Assembly (NCBI GenBank): GCA_002102555.1 | Contig: MCFL01000110.1 | Span: 1-64,000 of the forward strand | Source of the DNA: Catenaria anguillulae PL171 | Taxonomy: Eukaryota; Blastocladiomycota; Blastocladiomycetes; Blastocladiales; Catenariaceae | Length of the DNA: 64,000 nucleotides | Reading direction: 5' to 3' | In this document: positions 33,953 through 43,793 of the stretch, piece by piece | Layout: each line of letters starts with the position of its first letter | How positions within the stretch are numbered: position 1 is the stretch's first letter | The notes under the pieces: model-generated | What the model was told of the DNA's origin: nothing | Seen by the model: only the letters and a program-made list of their open reading frames with translations | Databases searched by the model: none | Made by a program: the position numbers and the translations under genes

Positions 33953-36878
33953 ATGGACGACGATTACGACCCGTACGCCGCACTCATGTACGGTGACGGC
34001 GACTCTGCTGACGAGGCGGCAAATGCCGAGGATTCCCCATCAATGTACCTATCCGACTCTTTTTCCTTTGATCTTGTCGTGCGACCAAGGTCTGGTCGAT
34101 GGGTGGCCGAGGACAGCTGGAATCGGGCCTCGTAACGTTGACCGAGACCACTGTTCCTGGCAGTTCCCGCACCGTGACTTGACCGGGCAACCGCAGCCAG
34201 GCGTCATTGTTCTGGTAACATTTTTGCATTTCTGACGGCACGGCCGCTTTCCTATCCGCAGATACGATGATGAGCAGGAAGTCGACTCGGATACCGAGGA
34301 CCGAGTCCAAGCACAAATACACTTCACACCGAGTACCATGTGGATGCCAACGTCTGGACGCAAGGGCAAAGGATCCAAATCAAGCCATCACGAACTCGCA
34401 AACCTCAATGGATCCTCCCGTGAAGCCAGCCCAGCTTTGTCGTCATCCTCGTCCATATCGTCCACGGCTCCCACCTTTGTCCTCCTCCCTTTGTTACCCA
34501 CGGCCACGGCGGCAACCGAACATGGCCCCGCCCCTACATCGTCTCATCAGCATCAGCCCCACCCGCTTCGTACCTCCCTCTCGTCGTCATCCCCGCGCCC
34601 AGGCCACACCGCTCCCGACAGTGACGTGATCGATATCTTGGATTCCGACGAAGAAACCGACTCGCGGTACTCTGCCCGCTCGCAATCCGCGGCCAACGGG
34701 TCTTCTGGCCCGGGCAAATCCGTGTCGTTGCGTGTGGACGCCGACTCGGATTCCGATTCGGATATCGTGGATCTGACGCCGTTGAGCGGCAAGGGCAACG
34801 ACGCTTCGGAAAATGCAAACTTGATGCATGGCGATGCGCCGCCGCCGCGAAAGCGTGCCAGGACGGTTCATGAGCAATCGGTGGATCTGGATGCATTGGA
34901 TGACGCTATGACGTCAATAAGTGCGGACGGGCTGGTGGGCAGGCGGCCGAGCAGGTCGAGCGAAGAAGATGGTGAGATTGTTTCGCCTGTGAGTGGTGAA
35001 GCAGAGATGTCGTCGAGGGGAGCTCGCAGTAGCAGTGCCACGAGCGATGCCATGGTGACTGGTCGCATTACGGATCCACATCAATTGCCACTCCCGGAAA
35101 GTGACGACGATGAAACCATTTTCGTATTTGATACGTCGGCCGTCAAGGCAGCTGCTGATGCAGCGGATGCCGAGAGGGCAGAGGTATTGGCCGAGTACGA
35201 CGAAGAGTGGGATGATGCAAAATATCAGGTACATCTTCTTTCTTTTGACCCTGGCTTGCATTCACACATGCTGACACTGCGCAAACAGATGCGTGGCCGC
35301 TACTGGCTCAACCCCGAGGACTCGGTCTCATTCAACAGCAACTACCGTGGGCGCCGATCTGCCCCGGAACAATCGGCACCCTGGCGCAACGACCGCGATC
35401 GTGACAATTATGACCGTGACAGACATCGAGGCCGTTCACGTTCGCCAACGTACCAGTCCCGCAACTCGACCGGGTCATACAATGATAACTCGTACCGACC
35501 GGCCCCAGCCAACGACAGTTTTCCGCATAGCATGCAAATGCGTTTGCCATGTCTGCGATGTGGTCGTGAGCACAAGGTCAAGTGTCCTGTGATCAGGGTA
35601 AGTTCCTCCACGTGATTCCCTTTTTCTTGTCGACTTTTCTGGTTTGCAGCACACCATTTCTCATTTCTCGTTGTTCCAGTGCATTCACTGCATGGCTGTG
35701 GCCGACCACGACAGCGAGTATTGCCCCTTGTACATGAACCGGTGCCCCAAGTGCTGGTCGACGGACACAAGCTTCGCGATTGTCCGCACGAAGATTGCTC
35801 GAGTTGTTTACACCTTCCCTATGTCCGGCACGCAGCTCGGGTGCGTTTTTTTTTTTTGCCCTTGTGCGACTCTGCGCACGCTGATTTCCTTTTATCTGGC
35901 CTTGTCAATAGAACTGCCCAAAGGCGTATAGAGCATACATTATCGTCGACGACGAGAGCCAACATCGTCCCATTTCCGACACTCACCGATTCTCGTGCAG
36001 TTTGTGCGGCAACAACCATTTGCTCGGCGTACGAATCTTTCATCGGAAGCCGTCGATCCCAGCTTGCTCACTTACACCTGATATTCCAACAACAGTCGTG
36101 CCCGCAACTCGCGTCCGCACCCGCACCACTTTCCACGGCCTACACGCACGCCCCGTTGACCGAACGCGAGGCCAGCGTGTATGGCATCTCGGCCAAACCA
36201 ATCCTTCCCGCGCCCGCCTCAGCAGGTACCATTAATGGCCAATCTGCCGTCGCCGACGACCAACCCGCGTCGACCTCGGCGCCACGTGCGTCATCTGCGC
36301 CTGCAGCTGCAGCTGCAGCTGGGGCACGCGCACGCAATAGCGCGCCACACGGGCCGTCGCGCCTGGGCCAGCCGCCTTCACGGCCCGCGTCGGCCATGGA
36401 TCGCGGGCGGTCGTGGAGCAGATCTCGGTCGCGCGAGCGCTCGCGCGATAAGGATAGGGATTGGGACAGAGATAGGTACCGCGAGCGTGAGCGTGAGCGT
36501 GACCGCGGCCGCGACCGGGATAGGGACCGCGATAGGGATAGGGACAGGTACCGATCGGACCGCGACCGCGACCGCGGATCCAGAGACCAGAGCAGGGACA
36601 GGGATGCGTACTCGTCGCGGCGATCGGACGACCGCGACCGCGAGTATGGCGGGAGCAGTCGCCGAAGCGACCGCGTGTACCATTCCGGATCCGCCACGAG
36701 CGGGTCGGCGGGCAGCAGCAATTGGCGTACACTGCAGGCGCAACAGAAGCAGGGAAAGGACGACCGCGAAGGGCAGAGTTCTGGGTACCCGCGCGGAGAC
36801 GTCAAGGGCAAGGCGAGGTCGAGCACTGGAGGTGGCAATGGGCCCGCGTATGGTGGTGGGTACGAGTATCGTCGGTAG
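33953..36878 (+). CDS. AIR1/2 (ZCCHC7)-like zinc-knuckle protein
   Basis: AIR/ZCCHC7 proteins are the RNA-binding subunits of the TRAMP complex, which adenylates nuclear RNAs for exosome decay. Exons: 33953-34044, 34262-35228, 35289-35597, 35680-35840, 35912-36028 and 36096-36878, about 810 residues. A disordered Ser/Asp-rich N-terminal half leads to a conserved segment (DEEWDDAKYQMRGRYWL), then a cluster of CCHC knuckles (CLRCGREHKVKC, CIHC...C, CPKCWS..GHKLRDC, CSLCGNNHLLGSC), with NCPKAYRAY matching the C-x-E-I-W-R-Q-Y of ZCCHC7. The last intron is placed so that it restores the final knuckle. The tail is a long Arg/Asp/Glu dipeptide region. Within the exon 35680-35840 the frame slips by one base near 35758, inside the third knuckle: either an assembly error or a real lesion. 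Confidence 0.72.
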
Positions 36879-37140
36879 GTCGGGGTATTTATTGTGATGT
36901 TTCCTGTTTTTCGTTCGCCATTTGTAGCCTAACACTTGTTATGAGTATATAGTCCATTGTTTCCTTCTTTCTGGTTGAATGCTTGATTTCTTACTTTCAC
37001 CACGTTCACTGCTTGTCGCATTCCCATTTCCTTGCAATCAATATCGCACGAAGGCAGCGATATCCAGGCATGATACCAACGAGTTTCACTTCGTCTCAAC
37101 TCCCAAACGAAACAATTTGTACACCCAAACACACACCTGC
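36879..37140. other. Intergenic, AIR-like gene to F-box cluster
   Basis: AT-richer 3' flank; nothing recognised. Confidence 0.5.
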
Positions 37141-38000
37141 TCACTCTTCCAAGTCGGCACACGTCGATAGCAACATAGGCTTGCCTCCATCTTCCAGTCC
37201 ATGAGCCTTGGCCTTCGAGTCCAACTCGCCAACCCACCCAAAGTACTCGATCAGTTCCTCGACATTCAACTTGACACAGGTCAACCTCGGGCACGGCCCG
37301 AGCTGGCGCGGGTACAGCCGGAAGAAGCGCTCGCCAATCGGCTGGTCGTCGAGTGGGACGAGGTCGCGGAATGGGACAAGGGCAGTATACTTGTCGATGT
37401 AGGTGTTGGTGTTGAGCAGGTTGTGGACGTCAATGTGCTTGCGGGACCAGTCAATCCCGTGCAAAAAGTGACTGCCGACGGCGTATTGGTGCCTGTAAGG
37501 CGTGTCAGAGCTTCCGGCGGTATGTGGCACTGATCGTTGCCGAGGACGCAGGGGACAGCAAACTTCAGGACTCATACGGAGCAAGCCGCGGCGATTGTGT
37601 AGAATCGATGCCAAGTAGAGGATACCCAGAGTCAAATAGGGTGACTCAAAGACGAGGTGAGGGATACCGGAGACGTCCCCGTGGGTGGGTTCGAAGTCAA
37701 GCGGCATTGCTGCAGGCGTGTCGTGTTGACTGGGAACTGTGAAAACTGCCCGGGCAGCACAAACTGCTCACTTGCCATGAATGAGCGAACGTGCTGTGGC
37801 GAGTTCCCTGTTGCTCTCAAAGGCAGCGCACAGGTCGCTAAGGGCAGCAAGAGACGGGACGGAGGGACGGGCGTCACGGTAGATGAGCGGCAGCACTGTG
37901 GATGCGGCGAGCTTGCAGGTACCGCAGATGGCACGATATAGTGGCCACGGACGATTTACAGTGGCCAGAAAACGAAGTACAGTGGAGAAGCCGCGGGCAT
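37141..38000 (-). pseudogene. Relic of the F-box-like family, internally deleted
   Basis: On the minus strand, a piece at about 37930-37770 matches the F-box end of the family (TCKLAASTVLPLIY, then FESNRELAT). A second at about 37660-37330 matches the middle (PYLTLGILYLASIL, then HGIDWSRK and PFRDLVPLDDQ). This is followed directly by the family's C-terminal end (YPRQLGPCPRL, then EYFGW). Some 350-400 residues between PFRDLVPLDDQ and the tail are missing, and the frame changes at least twice in the middle. It is therefore a broken copy, not a functional gene, though the 188-residue frame 37141-37707 is still open and could be translated. Head-to-head with F-box gene 1. Confidence 0.7.
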
Positions 38001-38221
38001 GTTGCCATCGAATACTCCGCGATCCTTGCTGGTAAGTTCGATGTACTCCGTCTCGCTGTCTTGCGGCGGTGTCAGGTCTCCCGCCCGGTTGGCGTCGGGT
38101 CTGGCGGGCGGCGCCTGATCCGACATTGACCACTGAGGTCAGACGTTATTTACCGGCACGGGCGAATCAATCAATGTCACCGGCTGCAATTCGCATGTGT
38201 TTGACTGCAAGATACAAGACA

Positions 38222-40588
38222 ATGCCAAAGAAACTCCGCCAACAGAAGCGCGCCGCAGCCGCCGCCGCCCCGCCGGCAACGTCAGCTGATCGCGGCTCAT
38301 CCGCGGCCATGGCCTCGGCTGCTAGTAAGGGCAAGCCGCGCACGAGTCGCATCGCTCCGCTACCGCCTCTGCCCGACAACCCGCCCGTATCCCGCCCACT
38401 CCACCTGTTCAGTCTCCCGTTCGACGTCCTCTCCAAACTCTGCGGCACCCGTAACTTGCCGCCGTCGGCTCTGATCCAGCTAGCCTGCGCTTCCAAAGCC
38501 GCCGCCGCCTTTGCGCTCCCCGAGCTCTACCGCAACCTCCTTATTGGCTCCTTCTGGGCCCTGCCCCGACTGTGCTTGACGCTCCAATCGCGGCCCGATC
38601 TCGCCCAACACGTCAGAGCACTCACGGGCGGCAGAGACCTGTGGATGCCATGTCACATGAGCCGCTTTTACGGCCTGTTTGACGACTGCGCCCTCCATCC
38701 TGGGTCGCCCATCACCTGCATTAGCAAGGCACGCGCCCTCGGGCTCGGCCGCACGTCCGAGCTGCCGCGCGACGAGATGCTCATGCCGTACTTGGTGCTC
38801 ATTGCAACCTTGTGCACGGGGCTCACGTCGGTGGATCTCTCACGGGCGGAACACACGGCCGGCGAAAACAGCAAGCTGGTCTTGTTTGGCCTGCTCGAGC
38901 TTACTGCCATTCTTCGCCCTCGTCGTGGCCGGTTTGCAATGCACCCGCTTGTTCCCTTTTCGTGCGTATTGGCAAACAACTTTTACATGTCCAAGCCCAT
39001 CACGTACAAGATGGACATGGTCTATGTGACTGCCATCGACTGGGGCAAGAAGCGTATTAGCGGAACGACCCTGCCCACCATCAAGTCCACGCCAGACGTG
39101 ACCGAATGCATTCCGATTCGTGACTTGGTCGGCCACGACGCAAGTTACAACCAGTGGACGCTCGGTGACATGCATTTCGCAACGGCGCATCGCGTCGGCG
39201 ACGCGTTCCCCGCCCTGGCCAATGCCAAGGGACATGTGGCGAAATGGATTGGGAATGCGCGTAGGCTGTGGACACACGCGGGCTTGTCGCGGACCAAGGA
39301 CCATGTTTTCGACTTTTCGAGCAAAAAGGGCGTCATCAAGGGCCAAGTCGCTCTGTTTGTGCATTACTTATGGACGGCCGAGATTGTGCTCAAGAGTGTC
39401 AACATTGACCCTCACTCGCAATGCAAGACACTGTTTCTGGATGGCCCGTTCCTGGACCCAGACTACCTTGTCGACCCTCAGATCCTGACCATGTACAAGG
39501 ACATGTTTGCGCCCATCAAGTCCCGGCCCATGACCTGGGTCACCGATTTCTACATTGACGTTGGCTTCTTTCTCGACTACAACACGGCCGAATACTTTGT
39601 CACGTGTCTCGACCAGGGCATGCCCAACCTCACCACGCTCGGCATGCGCCGCGTCAACTGCCCCATCGATTTCATTCTCCACGCGCTCGACCCGCTCCTC
39701 CGCCGAGACAATTTGCGTGGCAAGCGCCTCAAGACCTTGGCCGTGTCGGGGATCGTGCCAAGCAGGGTGCTGCAAATTTCCCAACTGTCGAGCATGGCCC
39801 GCTTTGCGCTCCCGTCACTGCCCAAATCTCGCTCGCTGCTCGACTGCACACGTGCAACGCCTGACCATCTTGAATCCCTGACGCTTGAAGTCGAGGGCCC
39901 AGGCCTGTACTGTCTGGATGAGCGCCGCCTTATGCCACCCACGGTCGCCATCCACCCGGGCCTGCTGCACGGCCTCAACCACGTGTCGCTCAGGCAGGTA
40001 TACATATACATTTTGCCCATACGGCATGCCCAGCCAACATCGCCCTCATTCTACCCAATCGACCACGTGTGCGACGCGCAAGGGTCGCTCTTTACACGCA
40101 CCATGCTGTCCTTCAACCACTTGCTGTATCTTCCGCGCATCACGCAGCTCACGCTCACATCCAACGCCGTGATCCCATCGCTCGTGCCCGTGGACCATTT
40201 CCACGAGCTGCTTCCACGGTGCCCGAACGTGGAATCGTTTGGGTTCATTGTGGACGGTGCGCACGCGGGGAAGCCAAAGTACGAGCACATTTGGATGGCG
40301 CCGCACTCCATTGTGCGTGCGCTTAGCACCCTGCCCAATGTGCAGTTTGCCATGCTGGCCGGGTTTGCGGGCGTGACCGAGGACACCGTGCGGGCTGTCA
40401 GGGACGGCGTGTTTGGCGTGTATCCGAGGGAGACTCGGGCGTGTCCGAGGTTGGCATATGTCATGGTGGATGCTGGGATCATTGAGCATCAGGCCGAGGA
40501 GTGGGAGTGGCAAAAGAGCCACGGTGCTGCCATTGCCCTGCCCGAAGTTGGCCTCCAAGTGTCGGCGGTCGAGCAGGCAGAGTTGTAG
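38222..40588 (+). CDS. F-box-like protein 1 (lineage-expanded family)
   Basis: A single exon of 788 residues from the ATG at 38222 (MPKKLRQQKR); an in-frame ATG at 38174 is the alternative. A basic, Ala/Pro-rich leader is followed by an F-box-like segment at about residues 58-105 (LFSLPFDVLSKLC, then LIQLACASKAAAAFALPELY). The rest is a long, apparently repeat-derived alpha/beta region with family blocks: VPFSCVLANNF, TAIDWGKK, IPIRDLVG, PTVAIHPGLL and, at the end, VYPRETRACPRL. F-box proteins recruit substrates to SCF ubiquitin ligases through Skp1; that role is inferred from the N-terminus only. It is most similar to gene 2, with which it shares GSFWALPRLC. Lack of introns is unusual for this window. 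Confidence 0.78.
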   Translation: MPKKLRQQKRAAAAAAPPATSADRGSSAAMASAASKGKPRTSRIAPLPPLPDNPPVSRPLHLFSLPFDVLSKLCGTRNLPPSALIQLACASKAAAAFALPELYRNLLIGSFWALPRLCLTLQSRPDLAQHVRALTGGRDLWMPCHMSRFYGLFDDCALHPGSPITCISKARALGLGRTSELPRDEMLMPYLVLIATLCTGLTSVDLSRAEHTAGENSKLVLFGLLELTAILRPRRGRFAMHPLVPFSCVLANNFYMSKPITYKMDMVYVTAIDWGKKRISGTTLPTIKSTPDVTECIPIRDLVGHDASYNQWTLGDMHFATAHRVGDAFPALANAKGHVAKWIGNARRLWTHAGLSRTKDHVFDFSSKKGVIKGQVALFVHYLWTAEIVLKSVNIDPHSQCKTLFLDGPFLDPDYLVDPQILTMYKDMFAPIKSRPMTWVTDFYIDVGFFLDYNTAEYFVTCLDQGMPNLTTLGMRRVNCPIDFILHALDPLLRRDNLRGKRLKTLAVSGIVPSRVLQISQLSSMARFALPSLPKSRSLLDCTRATPDHLESLTLEVEGPGLYCLDERRLMPPTVAIHPGLLHGLNHVSLRQVYIYILPIRHAQPTSPSFYPIDHVCDAQGSLFTRTMLSFNHLLYLPRITQLTLTSNAVIPSLVPVDHFHELLPRCPNVESFGFIVDGAHAGKPKYEHIWMAPHSIVRALSTLPNVQFAMLAGFAGVTEDTVRAVRDGVFGVYPRETRACPRLAYVMVDAGIIEHQAEEWEWQKSHGAAIALPEVGLQVSAVEQAEL

Positions 40589-40669
40589 TGTAAGCAAGTT
40601 GTTTGAGGTCAATGTAAACATTATTCCATCAACTGCCAGTGTGTCACTCAGTGAAATCGGAATTCCGTC

Positions 40670-43090
40670 ATGGCAAAGACCCGCCGCCATAAGAAACCCG
40701 CGCCGTCGGCGTCATCGTCGCCATCCCCTCCGCCCGCCGCACCCGCGCCTCCAGCGTGGACGCAATGGGACTGGGCGCAGGATCAGGCGCACGCGAGCAA
40801 GACCAAGGGCCACCGCAACACACCCTCGCCCACATCCAATCGCAAGGCGTTGCCCGCAAACCCGCCCGTGCCGCGGCCGCTCCGCCTGCTCACGCTGCCC
40901 CGTGCCGTCCTCGCCAAACTCCTCTCCCGACGGTTCATGCCTCGCACCGCGCTGGTCCAGCTCGCATGTGCCTCTAAAGCGGCAGCCGACGTTGCTCTGC
41001 CCGAACTCTACTCGACCCTGCTTGTTGGCTCCTTCTGGGCGTTACCACGACTGTGCACCACCCTCGAATCGCGGCCCGACCTGGCCGCCCGTGTCCATTC
41101 ATTCGTTGCAGGCGCACGCTTCATCCTGCCGCACCACGTCGGCCTCGTCATTGACACCCTGGGCACATGCACTCTGCACGCCGAGTCGGCCATTACGGCC
41201 ATGCGCCAGGCGCGCGCACTGGGCATTGGCTCGAGCGAAAAGTATCCGCGGCACAAGTTGCTCATGCCGTGGCTCGTGCATGTGGCGAGCGTGTGCCCAA
41301 ACTTGATCAATGTGGACTTGGCGGGTGTTACGACGTACCTCGAGGCATTGGCGAGGCCGCTCATGTTTGGGTTGCTGGAGCTGGCAGATATCTTGCGCAA
41401 GCGCCGCGGGCGGTTTGCAATGCGGCCCGCCGCTCCGTTTTCGTGTGTGTTGGTGGAAAACTTTTGGATGGCGCTGCCAATGACATACAAGATTGATGTG
41501 TTTTTTGTCACGGCCATGGACTGGGGCAAGCGCACCATGGATGTGACTTGCCAGCCGACACTCAAGCCAGAGCTCGACGACACCGACACGATCGTGCCGT
41601 TTCGCGACCTGCTGGGCGAGCTTGCCGACGAGGATCACTTGTGGACGTTTGACAATGTCCAACTGGCTACGGCTCACCGTATGGGCGAGTTTATTCCTGC
41701 GCTTCAGCTATACCGCGGCCACGTGTTCCAATGGCTCAAGGACCCTCAACGCCTGTGGACGTGCGCAGGTCTCGATCGCACCAGGGACCACATGTTTGAC
41801 TTGTCCAACAAGGCCAAGCCCGTCATCAAGGGCACTGTCACACCCTATGTGCACTTTATTGAGCTGGCCGAGGGCATCTTGCGCAGCGTGCAGGTGGATC
41901 CTGACCGCCAGTGCAAGACGCTCATGCTGGACGGGCCAGAGCTCGAGGATGAACCCGATGCGCCCGTCGATTCCGACTTTATTACCAGCTACAAGGCCAT
42001 GTTTGCGCGCTTGTCCGATGACCCGCTGGCCTGGGTTACCGAGTTTTGCATTGACATTGCCTTCTTTATCGACTACAACACGGCCCACGGGCTCGTTACG
42101 TGCATGGCCCAGGGTTTACCCAGCCTCACCTCGCTCACCATTCGCAAAACCAATTGCCCGCTCGACTACATCTTGTACTTGCTCGACCCGCTCCTTCGGC
42201 GCGATTCCCCCGGTAAGAAACGCATCAGACACTTGACGCTTTCGGCTAATGTGTTTTCGCATGTCCGGTACTATGCGCAACTCTCGACGACAAGCCGCAT
42301 CCCGCTTCCGCCACTCACAGGCGACCGCTCATCACTCTGCATGACCCGCGCCACTCACGGGCATCTGCAATCGCTTTCGCTGGAACTCGAAGGGCCTGGC
42401 ATGCACAACCTCGACACTGGCAAGTTGCGCCCGCCCACCGTTGCGATCCACCCGGGCCTGGTTCACAGCCTGACCGACATTTCGCTCAAGCAAGTGCAAG
42501 TGTACATTTTGCCTGCGCGCCTCGCACAGCCCCATTCACCGTCATTCCTGCCCATTGCACGCGTGTGCGAAGGCGAGACGACCTTGTTTGCCCGCACTTT
42601 ACTTCCCTTGAACCACCTCGTTTACTTGCCGCGCGTCCGCTCGCTTTGCATGACGTCCAACTGTGCCCTGGCATCGACACTCGCGGCTGCAACGCACTTT
42701 CACGGGCTACTGCCGCGCACGCCCAATCTCGACTCGCTGACATTTTCTGTCGATCCTGCTCACAACAACGCACAACACTCCATTTGGTCCATCGAGTCCA
42801 TTGGCCACGCCCTGCTGACGTACCCGTGCCTTGAGTATGCCGCACTCAACGGCATCACGCGTGACACGCGCATGAACATGGCGGTCGTCACGCTGGGCGT
42901 GCTTGGCGTGTATCCGCGCGAGGCTAGGCTGTGTCCGCGGCTCTTGTACTTGATGGTGAATGGTAAGCTGCTGGATCATCATCAGTTGGAGTGGGAGCGG
43001 GATAGGAAATCGGGGGGCGTTGTGCAGGTAAGGGAGGGGCAGTTGAGGGAGACGATGGTGGAGAGGGGTACAGTGGCCGAGCTGGATTAA
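40670..43090 (+). CDS. F-box-like protein 2
   Basis: A single exon of 806 residues from the ATG at 40670, only 81 bp downstream of gene 1 on the same strand. Lys/Arg- and Pro/Ala-rich leader, then an F-box-like segment at about 65-115 (LLTLPRAVLAKLL, then LVQLACASKAAADVALPELY, then the GSFWALPRLC shared with gene 1). Later blocks match the family: APFSCVLVENF, TAMDWGKR, VPFRDLLG, HMFDLSNK, PTVAIHPGLV and VYPREARLCPRL. Genes 1 and 2 form one subfamily by these blocks and by their basic leader; genes 3, 4 and the 59.8-kb copy form another. The short spacing suggests a recent tandem duplication or a compact promoter within the gap. Confidence 0.8.
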   Translation: MAKTRRHKKPAPSASSSPSPPPAAPAPPAWTQWDWAQDQAHASKTKGHRNTPSPTSNRKALPANPPVPRPLRLLTLPRAVLAKLLSRRFMPRTALVQLACASKAAADVALPELYSTLLVGSFWALPRLCTTLESRPDLAARVHSFVAGARFILPHHVGLVIDTLGTCTLHAESAITAMRQARALGIGSSEKYPRHKLLMPWLVHVASVCPNLINVDLAGVTTYLEALARPLMFGLLELADILRKRRGRFAMRPAAPFSCVLVENFWMALPMTYKIDVFFVTAMDWGKRTMDVTCQPTLKPELDDTDTIVPFRDLLGELADEDHLWTFDNVQLATAHRMGEFIPALQLYRGHVFQWLKDPQRLWTCAGLDRTRDHMFDLSNKAKPVIKGTVTPYVHFIELAEGILRSVQVDPDRQCKTLMLDGPELEDEPDAPVDSDFITSYKAMFARLSDDPLAWVTEFCIDIAFFIDYNTAHGLVTCMAQGLPSLTSLTIRKTNCPLDYILYLLDPLLRRDSPGKKRIRHLTLSANVFSHVRYYAQLSTTSRIPLPPLTGDRSSLCMTRATHGHLQSLSLELEGPGMHNLDTGKLRPPTVAIHPGLVHSLTDISLKQVQVYILPARLAQPHSPSFLPIARVCEGETTLFARTLLPLNHLVYLPRVRSLCMTSNCALASTLAAATHFHGLLPRTPNLDSLTFSVDPAHNNAQHSIWSIESIGHALLTYPCLEYAALNGITRDTRMNMAVVTLGVLGVYPREARLCPRLLYLMVNGKLLDHHQLEWERDRKSGGVVQVREGQLRETMVERGTVAELD

Positions 43091-43211
43091 GTCGGGCCAG
43101 AGTTGTTTGGAGGCAGTGTGAGTGTGAGATTTCGTTTCGGAGACTCGAATCGTTATCTTTGTTCCGATAGTTGGTATCTTTTTCCAGGAGCAACGTAACA
43201 ACTACGTATTG

Positions 43212-43659
43212 CAGAATGCTGGTCTTTGCCCCAATCTCTGCCATGTCGACCTCTCATGTATCCCAGACCACTTACTTGAAACGCCCTACTTGACTCTGGG
43301 TATTGTCAACCTGGCATCGGTTGTGCGAGAACGGAACGGCTCGCTCCGTATGAGTCCTGGCATTTGCTTTTCCCTCTGTGCTCGCCAACGATCAGTATGT
43401 ACATTATTCCAGCGCCATCTACCGCCGACAACTCAAGCACTTCACACCTTACAAGCACCAAAACGCCATCGACATTCACTTTGTGCACGGGGTTGACTGG
43501 TCCCGCAAGCAGACTGACGTTCAAAACTTGCTCTGCACTCATCTTTTCTTTAATCTTTCCACTTTTCTCGTCCCATTTCGCGACCTGGTCCCGCTCCATG
43601 ACCAGCCTCGCTGGAGTGTGCCCCACGCTCATTTGCAAATTGGCGATCTCGATTCATGA
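43212..43659 (+). pseudogene. Middle fragment of the F-box-like family
   Basis: Plus-strand pieces match only the middle of the family: GLCPNLCHVDL, then PYLTLGIVNLASVV, then, after a frame change, GVDWSRKQ and VPFRDLVPLHDQ. No F-box end and no C-terminal end is present. The closest relative in the window is the inverted relic at 37.1-38.0 kb, not the neighbouring intact genes: both share the LRMSP block followed by a change of frame at the same point. A truncated copy lying directly upstream of gene 3. Confidence 0.7.
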
Positions 43660-43793
43660 TCAGCCATCGGATTCTTACCACTTCACGTCAATGAATTCAT
43701 CAATGCAATACCAACTGCCCGCAACTCATCATTTGCCGCCTCTGGAGAGCCAAAGCAATGTAAGCTTGCAGACGCCTTGGACGCTCACCCATC

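Noticed and set aside
36140-36838. 232-codon minus-strand frame opposite the AIR-like tail
   Set aside because: Produced by the repetitive Arg/Asp codons of the sense gene; it has no independent features.
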